Under the pieces are notes generated by a model. It saw nothing but the letters and a program-made list of their open reading frames with translations. It ran no database searches and was not told the origin of the DNA. Of a stretch of DNA of 64,000 nucleotides, positions 57,193 through 64,000 are shown one piece after another. Positions within the stretch are counted from its first letter, which is position 1; each line of letters starts with the position of its first letter. The position numbers and the translations under genes were made by a program. This DNA comes from Galeopsis tetrahit (Eukaryota; Streptophyta; Magnoliopsida; Lamiales; Lamiaceae): the NCBI GenBank assembly GCA_963675135.1, contig OY776121.1, positions 76,406,875-76,470,874 on the forward strand, read 5' to 3'.

Positions 57193-57742
57193 TTACGGCA
57201 TTGATGGATATCTGCAATTTCCATAAGCTACAAACACAAAATAATAATTTCATTAGTAACGATGAAGATTTAATTATATAAGTGAAAAAATAGAAAAAGT
57301 GAGAGTAATTACAGGGGTCTATTTTGACAATATGACCAACTTCGGCCAAGCATACTCCCCTTTCATTGTAGATCATATTCATGCAATAATTTGCATGATT
57401 TGGGATGACATCCGGTTCAAAACATGGAAATGTCGGTTTTATAAATGTACAATCTATTTGTCCACAACACCATTCCAAGAAACTTTGCAGTTTTTCAGGC
57501 CGAACACTTAATGGAGCGATACACCACGTTTTTGCCTACGTAAAAAAAAAAAACATATACGGAGTATTAAACTTGGTAACAAAATAATTCAAACAAAAAT
57601 TTTACAGTCGATAATTCAACATGTATATTATGCAAACATCATCTTTGCGCCTATATTATGAGATAAAATGACTTACATTAACACACGATGTAACCATCAA
57701 GAGGCAACAAATAAGAAGCAAGTGGAGATTATGTTTCTCCAT
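57193..57742 (-). CDS. Secreted X8/CBM43 domain protein, divergent type
   Basis: Exons 57742-57677, 57535-57313 and 57227-57193 join to 107 residues. Signal peptide MEKHNLHLLLICCLLMVTSC, then an X8 domain: AKTWCIAPLSVRPEKLQSF, EWCCGQIDC, PCFEPDVIPNHANYCMNM, RGVCLAEVG, KIDPSYGNCRYPSMP. It has two extra cysteines compared with the other X8 genes here (WCC and NYC). Exon 2 is again 223 bases with the same phases, so this gene and the Ole e 10-like ones arose from one another by an older duplication. Its partner at 39129-39832 is a pseudogene. Confidence 0.83.
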
Positions 57743-58073
57743 GAGATATTGCTGCAAAAGATATATGCTTTCTTTGAATTCTAACACTCTCTATATGTTG
57801 GTTTTGACAAATTGAGGCTAATACATTTGCAATTATACATTATATATAAAGCCAAAATATCATGGAGTGATTATGACAGATTGCAAGGACAAAGTAAGTA
57901 ATTAATTATTTTTGACCAAAAAGAAAGCACAAAAAGATGGTCAACTATCCCCTTTTTATTTGTCCCAAAACATTTTTTTTAAGTGCGTAAAATGTCAAAA
58001 TATCTCTATTTAATGAATGTTGTAAGTCTATAGGTAAAATTTAAATTTTTAGATACAATAAATAATGTTGTAT

Positions 58074-58210
58074 GATGAAGTTGGATAGCTCAAGTGGTTA
58101 GAGCACCACTACCTAGGCTTTAGATCCTGGGTTCGAAGGCTTTAGATCCTGGGTTCGAATCATGGGGAGGGGAAAAGGGATTGGTATTTAATGTAATTCA
58201 AAAAAAAAAA
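58074..58210 (+). mobile_element. tRNA-derived SINE, plus strand
   Basis: A pol III A box (tagctcaagtgg) and B box (gggttcgaatc) lie in a tRNA-like head; the body ends in an A-run. A 22-base segment with the B box is duplicated in tandem in this copy. Flanked by ttgtat (58068-58073 and 58211-58216); the uninterrupted site is present in the left block near 40190. No coding. Confidence 0.88.
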
Positions 58211-58689
58211 TTGTATTAATTGGTGTGTATAAAAAATGAAATTAGACCATTTTAATTATCATTTAAAGTGAATGACATAAGAAATTTATTAAATAACAAT
58301 AAATATACTCCATTCATCTAAAAAAGTTAGTCAATAAATTCTTATATGTAATTGAGTGTATAAATATACTTGAATTTTAATGTTCATTTTATTCAATTTA
58401 ATTTTTAATTCAACATTTAATTAATTTCATTAAAATTCAATTGTATAGATGCAACCAATTGCATTTAAGCGATGTTTATTAATTTAAAGTTTCACCTTTT
58501 AACATTACCATAATATATTTCAATAATTTAAACAAATAATTTAACATTACAATAAACACGTGTTACCTTTAGAATTACGATTAAATACATTTCAGTATCA
58601 GAACCGATTTCATGATATAAAACCGGTTCATATATATATAATAATTTGCATTTCTATTTTAGAAATTGAGCAAATTAGTAAATGGTCAT

Positions 58690-59170
58690 GGAATAATTGT
58701 ATAGTTCAATTCAAAATAGATATACCTTAATATTGGTTACTATATATGCCTTCTTACTATATCGTTATACCTTAATGGGTAAATTTAAAATACATATACC
58801 TTAATATTGGTTACTATGTATGCCTTCCTACTAATATTGTTATACCTTAATGAGTCAATTTAAAATACATATACCTTAATATTGGTTACTATATATGCCT
58901 TCTTACTATATTGTTATATATACCTCAATGAGTCAATTTAAAATGCATATACCTTAATATTGGATTATTGGTTACTATATATGTCTTCTTATATACTCTA
59001 TTGTTATACCTTAATGGGTCAATTTAAAATATACATATACCTTAATATTGGTTACTATATGTATATGTCGTTCTTACTAGTATATATATTGTTATGCCTT
59101 AATGGGTCAATTTAAAATATAGTATATATATTGTTATGCCTTAATGGGTCAATTTAAAATATACATATAC
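58690..59170 (+). repeat. Amplified minisatellite of the third block
   Basis: Five to six units of about 72-80 bases, each with ataccttaatattggttact and ttataccttaatgggtcaa; more copies than in the two other blocks. Confidence 0.85.
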
Positions 59171-59701
59171 CTTTTTGCAATTCAATGCATCTGTCAATTT
59201 TTTGACAACAATTAAATCATGATGTGATCGTTAAAGCTGTCGAGATGCCACATAGATGTCACGAATGATGAATAATTTTTTTTAATTTTAAAACATTTTT
59301 AACTAAAAAAAATTGTTTTAAACTATAAACAATACTAATAAAATGTTTTTAAAAATAAATCATAAATCAATTTAATTATTATCATTTTCCCCCAAAACTC
59401 AAAAGAATAGGATCGCGTCCTCCAAATCACAGTCCACAAAAAATAATGTGAAATTTTGTAAATTGTTTTTATTTAAAAATATTTTTAAAATTAAAAAATA
59501 ATAAAAAATTTATTGATGAGTCATGACATTTACGTGGACATTTGTGTAGAACCTTAATGCAGCTTCGGTATATACATCATTCATGTGTTGTCGAAAAATA
59601 AACATGTGCATCGAATTGCAAAACTTAAAAAGGTGGTGTATCGAATTGCAAAGAAAAAAAAAAGAATATGTTGTAATTGATAAACATTGTAAAGATATGA
59701 A

Positions 59702-60187
59702 GTGGCGTCGGGACATGTGGTTAATCTAGAGAAGTCGGAGATTGTGTTTAGTGGTGGTATCCCGGATTGGAAAGGGGAGGAGTTGGCTGATTTCTTAGGG
59801 GTGAGGCGGGTTCTAGAGCATGTTGTATATTTGGGAATACCTACTCAGGTGGGAAGGTCGTGGAAAGCGGTGTTTAGGACATTGGTTGATAGGGTTTGCA
59901 AGAAGATTAAGGATTGGAAGAGTCATATGCTATCTCAAGCAAAGAAGCTAACATTGGTTAAATCGGCGGTCCAAGCGATTCCCACATACTTCATGACTTG
60001 CTTTAAGATTCCTACAGGGGTGATTCACCAGATTGAGTCGGCCATTGCACGATTCTTATGGGGACAGTAGGGGGACGAGAGACGAATCCACTGGTTGCGG
60101 TGAGATGTGCTTTATAGGCCGAAGGAGGAGGGGGGCTGGGATTGAGGAGGCTTGCTGATTTTAATGATGATCTTCTAACAAAACAGT
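59702..60187 (+). pseudogene. LINE reverse transcriptase C-terminal fragment
   Basis: Begins in frame at ASGHVVNLEKSEIVFSGG, then VYLGIPTQVGRSWKAVF, WKSHMLSQAKKLTLVKS, QAIPTYFMTCFKIP, and IARFLWGQ, the conserved end of plant L1-type reverse transcriptases. The stop at 60068-60070 follows and downstream the frame breaks, although RPKEEGG and LADFNDDLLTKQ-like remains are visible up to about 60187. No poly(A) or target-site duplication was found. Confidence 0.85.
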
Positions 60188-60200
60188 GATGACGTTTACT

Positions 60201-60318
60201 TTTTTTTTTGAATTACATTAAATACCCATCCCTTTTTTCCCCTCCCCATGACTCGAACCCAGGATCTAAGGCCTAGGTAGTGGTGCTCTAACCACTTGAA
60301 CTATCCCACTTTGTCAAT
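60201..60318 (-). mobile_element. tRNA-derived SINE, minus strand
   Basis: Reverse complement of the SINE at 58074 (A box tagttcaagtgg, B box gggttcgagtc) with a T-run at the left end. Flanked by the imperfect direct repeat gatgacgtttact (60188-60200) and gatggtgtttact (60319-60331). Only one B-box segment here, so the duplication in the other copy is private. Confidence 0.88.
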
Positions 60319-60575
60319 GATGGTGTTTACTTCAGGATGATATATCACTTTCAGTATTCTATTTTTTCCTTTTTCAGATGAAGTGTGCACTTGATGTAGC
60401 TTATATTTGCAAAATTAGTGTGATTTATGATACTCTGCCCCAATGAACGAGTGATATTTGCAAAATTAGTAGTATTATTGGCAAGATCGAGAGGATCTAT
60501 TCAAAATGAAACTGGTGTTTTGATAACAATCTAGCCAACTTTGGCAGAGTGATCAGGAACGAGTCTTAACAATTA

Positions 60576-60872
60576 CTCCCTTCCGTCCCGGAATTACTTG
60601 CATAGTTTGACCGTCACGTTGTTTAAGAAAAGTGGATTTAGTGGTTGATGATGTAAGATAAAGGAAGGGTATTTTAGGTAATTTAATGATGTGTAAAGTG
60701 GATTTGATGATGTGTAAAGTGAAATGTATGGAAAAAATGAGTGGCAAATTTTAAAATAAAATAATGTTGTGAGGTTATTAATTTTGTGGGGTATTTCCAT
60801 ATTAAGAGTGTGCAAGTAATTTTGGGACGTCCCAATAAAAAAAGTGTACAAGTAATCACGGGACTGAGGGAG
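60576..60872. mobile_element. Stowaway MITE
   Basis: Ends ctcccttccgtcccggaatt and (other strand) ctccctcagtcccgtgatta, both followed by acttg; flanked by TA (60574-60575 and 60873-60874). 297 bases with internal tandem taatgatgtgtaaagtg repeats. Confidence 0.88.
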
Positions 60873-61481
60873 TACGATATTTTTGTGTGTGTCTTGTTTT
60901 GCAGAGCGCAGAATCTGAATACTCACCAACACGAAAAGCAACTGATTTTGTGTTCCATAGATTTATTAAATATATATATGGTCAAGGGGAACTTGTCGTC
61001 GTGCTGTTGTCTATGTAAGTATAGTTACATAGTATGTTTGTATTATGGGTGATTATGCTCGAGGATTAATTAATTCGTCTTTTTATATTATTTTCTTCAC
61101 CCAACAGTATACTGAGTCGTTGGCGGAAACAATATATATATATATATATATATATAACATTATTACGTTTTATCTTTTACAATAATACGTCTATTTGTAT
61201 TAAAGTTTTTTTTTTTGGTGGGGAGTACATAGTTATTGTAAATTTAAAGTTTTAATGATTAAAATGACACTTTATGAAGTTCAACAAGTCTTAAATGAAG
61301 AATATATATATATATATATATTATTTATAGATGAAAAGAAAGGAGATAAAAATAGAGGGGGTTACAACCGATCAAAAAACTTGGGCTCGTTAAAATTTGC
61401 CAAAGAAAAACTCGGTGGGAAAAAATATTACTCCACTCTACTAGAAAGATAGAATCAGTCCTTAGTAAAGAAAAAAAAATA

Positions 61482-61739
61482 GTTCTTCCTACGTTTTACA
61501 ATTGTTTGCACTTTTTTCTTATTCATCTGTCTCATAATTGTTTGTTTGCGCATTCTACTTTTTTATAAATCTCATCCTCAAAATATTCACATATTTACAC
61601 AAATTGGCATTACGTTCACCTTCAATTCAATTATTTACTTTACTTTATTTATAAAAGTTTATAAAATTACCCTCTCATTACACATTTTTTTAAAATTGTG
61701 TGCCATAAAGTGATGCAAACATTTATAGAATTGCGGGAG
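61482..61739. mobile_element. Stowaway-like MITE in the third block
   Basis: Ends gttcttcctacgttttacaa and (other strand) ctcccgcaattctataaatg, both continuing with tgtttgca; flanked by TA (61480-61481 and 61740-61741). Absent from the corresponding places in the two other blocks. Confidence 0.75.
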
Positions 61740-62019
61740 TATAACTTTTTAAAGGTGAAAATAAATTTTTAACCAAGATTAATAAATTTAAAGGTGAAAA
61801 TAATATGTTAAAAACAAACAATATAAGAAAATATTTTATGAGAAAAATATGAGTATCACCTTTTACTTACAATTTTTTTTGTTGGTTGAAAATGATATTT
61901 AACAATCTCTTATAAATTTTCGTGTAGCATTATGACGAAGTATATAATTGTACCAATAAATGTTGACGGTCACAAAAGACCATATTTGTTCTTTTGTACT
62001 CTGCAAATGTTTAATGTAT

Positions 62020-63180
62020 ATGCGCGTTATATAAAACTAGGTGGGGTGCACCTCAAAATTTGAGGTGTTAATCCAGATTTTCGTGTTTCAATATAGAGTG
62101 CATATTTATAATTTTATAACACATGACGTTTTAATTAAATATATTAGGAGAATGAGGAGTATTAACAAGAGTTTACAAAATGCAAATACATATTTGAACA
62201 CGCGTATTTTATAACTACATATTTTTAATATTACAAAATACTTATTACAATATTGTGTGACTGTACGCTATGATTTTGATATGCGTACGACTAACATTTA
62301 TTTCTTCTTCAATATTTAATGTGTAATCAATCAATAGAGTGAGCTTCCAATATATGTGTAGCTCTCTAAGTAAAATTATGGTCTATACTGAATTAAAAAA
62401 AGAACTTTTTTATTAACACTTCAACTTCTGTTTGAAATGTGCAGGTGTAGTGACATTGTCCACATGCCTATTAATATCATGATATTTGTAAAAGAGTTGG
62501 GTGTGAAGAACTTATAATTTATATTGAAGTATTAAGTTGTGGTACAAGTGTATATATAAGACTATGCAAACAAATTCACATGTATGTTTTAAAAAGACAA
62601 GTGGAGCAAAAACCTTCTTACCTTAATGTAAAACCACAAGAACATTGGTGTCTAATAAGCAGTGTTTAAAATAGACAAATAATATAATTCAATGCTCAGT
62701 TTCTAAGAATAACAGTATTGAGCAGGCCGGAAATAGAATAATAAAAAAAAAACTTACAATAGTTGTTTTCATTAAAAGTATTAGATCATCGTATTAAAAT
62801 TTTGCATCAAAAGTATTAGATCTTAATATGGGATATGCAGCTGCAGAATGCAATGTATTTCATATTTACGGCCAATTTTTCATGTTTCTTGTACTGGTTA
62901 TTGTCAAATTTCTATGTTCTTTAAACCTTTGGATATCCTGTCATGATAATTAAGAATTAATGACTTATGAATGGTTGTTTTAAAAGGGCACTGGAGAGAA
63001 ATATGACTACATTTTCTTTTGGGGACAAAGTACTTTACCTCAATTTTTTAGTTGTTAACCAGATTTTTATCATTAGTGTTTTTTTTTATAAAATTATTAT
63101 GGTCCTAATCAAAAGACAAAATAATGAAATACATTAAGTTATGATCTTTCTTTTTTTTACTAAGAATGGTCGATTTGCAG
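62020..63180. other. AT-rich spacer
   Basis: No gene or complete repeat recognised. Confidence 0.55.
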
Positions 63181-63183
63181 AGT

Positions 63184-63507
63184 CTACAGAAAGGTTAACG
63201 TGATGCTTCGCTTAGTACATAATTCAGTAAAATAAGTTCCTTTCATACCACATTCATTGAACAACATACTATTATTCCCAATAATTCCAACAGGTTGCCC
63301 AAATATTATTGCAAAGCCAGTAACACGCAAATTACAGGATAACGATGAATGCAAGAAGATATCCACACAAACATACATAAATATTGAAAGCACAAAACAA
63401 TTAGTGTTTGCATATAGTTTATTGAACTCATCAAATTCACTACTATCAGCGATATGTGAAATTAATGATAGGATGATAAATAACTGCCTAAGATAAGTTA
63501 ATTGCAT
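63184..63507 (-). pseudogene. Fragment of methylcrotonoyl-CoA carboxylase beta subunit gene
   Basis: On the minus strand two pieces match the plant enzyme: SHIADSSEFDEFNKLYANT and, after an intron-like gap of about 75 bases, VTGFAIIFGQPVGIIGNN then LFNECGMKGTYFTELC. The order, spacing and the GFA-GQPVGIIGNN motif are those of the carboxyltransferase domain of MCCB. Several conserved residues are altered, the splice sites are lost, and a stop follows TLTFL at 63184-63186. The intron-like gap suggests a decayed genomic copy, not a processed one. The rest of the gene was not found. Confidence 0.75.
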
Positions 63508-64000
63508 TTGTCCATGTTACCAGTCACATGCAGTCCATATTACCAGTCATATGCAGATTCTTAACTACATTTTTTTTCTATAGCAAGTGTATGCAAGTAA
63601 TATATAGACATACGATAGAAATATTTAAATAAAAAAATAGATTATACAAAATTATTATATTTCAGTAATTTTCAAATCGATGAATGATAAATGACGCTTT
63701 GTTCGTAGGTACGAGCTTAGTTCAATTCAAGCTCAGTCATCAAGTCCTCCACACATGGAACTTATGGAAAGTTTGGACGTCTTAATGGAAGTAAGAACTT
63801 ATTGAACTTTTTGTTTTTGTATTCTCAGATTATGTTCCATTAAATTTTATTTCTTGACATGTCTCAAAAGAAAAGTAATCTTGTATCAAATGACAGATTT
63901 GAAATAAATGGTTAGTGATAAATTTCATTTTCTTCTTAGTTTTTATTTTGAATTGCTATCTACTTTAATTTAAATGATATTCCAAATAATATATATATAC
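63508..64000. other. Right edge, unassigned
   Basis: Mostly AT-rich. A plus-strand stretch 63709-63789 with an acceptor-like ttcgtag and a donor-like aagtaagaa reads QAQSSSPPHMELMESLDVLM and could be a small exon of a gene continuing to the right, but nothing else supports it. Confidence 0.35.

Larger units (their letters stand above)
52502..58270 (+). repeat. Duplicated block, right copy
   Basis: Begins in the last ABCG exon and includes two intact X8 genes. Aligned with the left block at 31966-40262. Contains its own insertions: Stowaway MITE (52794-53015), nested MITE/hAT (54129-55574) and SINE (58074-58210). The empty sites for these are seen in the left block. Confidence 0.88.
58660..62020 (+). 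repeat. Third, partial copy of the block (non-coding part)
   Basis: Begins with aaatggtcatggaataattg and the minisatellite, is interrupted at about 59170-61150 by other repeats, and resumes at about 61150 with the same sequence as 33640-34210 and 55970-56560 (for example atgacactttatg, gatagaatcagtcct, acctttacttac-like). The X8 genes are absent. Confidence 0.75.

Noticed and set aside
58081..58160. Possible tRNA gene
   Set aside because: A and B boxes are present but no cloverleaf closes and there is an A-tail with target-site duplication; it is a SINE.
58310..58345. Another Stowaway left end (tactccattcatctaaaaaag)
   Set aside because: No matching right end within a plausible distance.
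63709..63789. Possible exon of a plus-strand gene
   Set aside because: Only weak splice-like borders and no recognised domain; cannot be supported from this window.

Overview
This is a plant nuclear window, very probably from a eudicot. It is AT-rich intergenic DNA with intron-rich genes and dense plant-type transposons of many classes (Ty3/gypsy Athila-like, Ty1/copia, CACTA, hAT, Mutator-like and Stowaway MITEs, a tRNA-derived SINE, LINE fragments). I cannot name the species. No prokaryotic features, CRISPR arrays, rRNA genes or functional tRNA genes were seen.

Layout. 1-7560: most of an Athila-like LTR element that encodes Gag and a broken protease but no reverse transcriptase or integrase. 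7561-9207: a minus-strand gypsy gag relic between direct repeats. 10660-14100: a small copia element (copia I) lacking its reverse transcriptase core. 14823-16918: two copies of one unclassified TIR element in opposite orientation. 18744-24265: a complete-ended CACTA element with an intact TNPA-like gene but only the first part of its TNP2 transposase. 24269-27750: AT-rich spacer. 28596-31574: an intact receptor-like protein kinase gene in 7 coding exons.

31966-62020 is the most informative part. An intact full-size ABCG (PDR-type) transporter gene (42892-52771, 24 coding exons, 1375 codons when spliced) faces a small X8/CBM43 gene. The 3' end of the ABCG gene, this X8 gene and a second, divergent X8 gene form a block that exists twice (31966-40262 and 52502-58270); a third copy of only the non-coding part lies at 58660-62020. 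In the left block the ABCG piece is a relic and the second X8 gene is dead; in the right block both X8 genes read open. Because the blocks can be aligned, several insertions (copia II, a LINE 3' end, a SINE, a hAT inside a MITE, Stowaway MITEs) can be recognised as later than the duplication, with clean target-site duplications. A third copia element (copia III) sits inside intron 4 of the ABCG gene without breaking its reading frame.

The right edge holds a decayed fragment of a methylcrotonoyl-CoA carboxylase beta-subunit gene. The genes that look alive are the receptor-like kinase, the ABCG transporter, three X8 genes and, within the CACTA element, its TNPA-like gene. Nothing here looks like a wholly new molecular system; the points most worth following are the X8/ABCG block duplication, the pol-less Athila-like element with a palindrome array in its promoter region, the half-dead CACTA element, the inverted TIR-element pair, and the copia LTRs with non-canonical ends.
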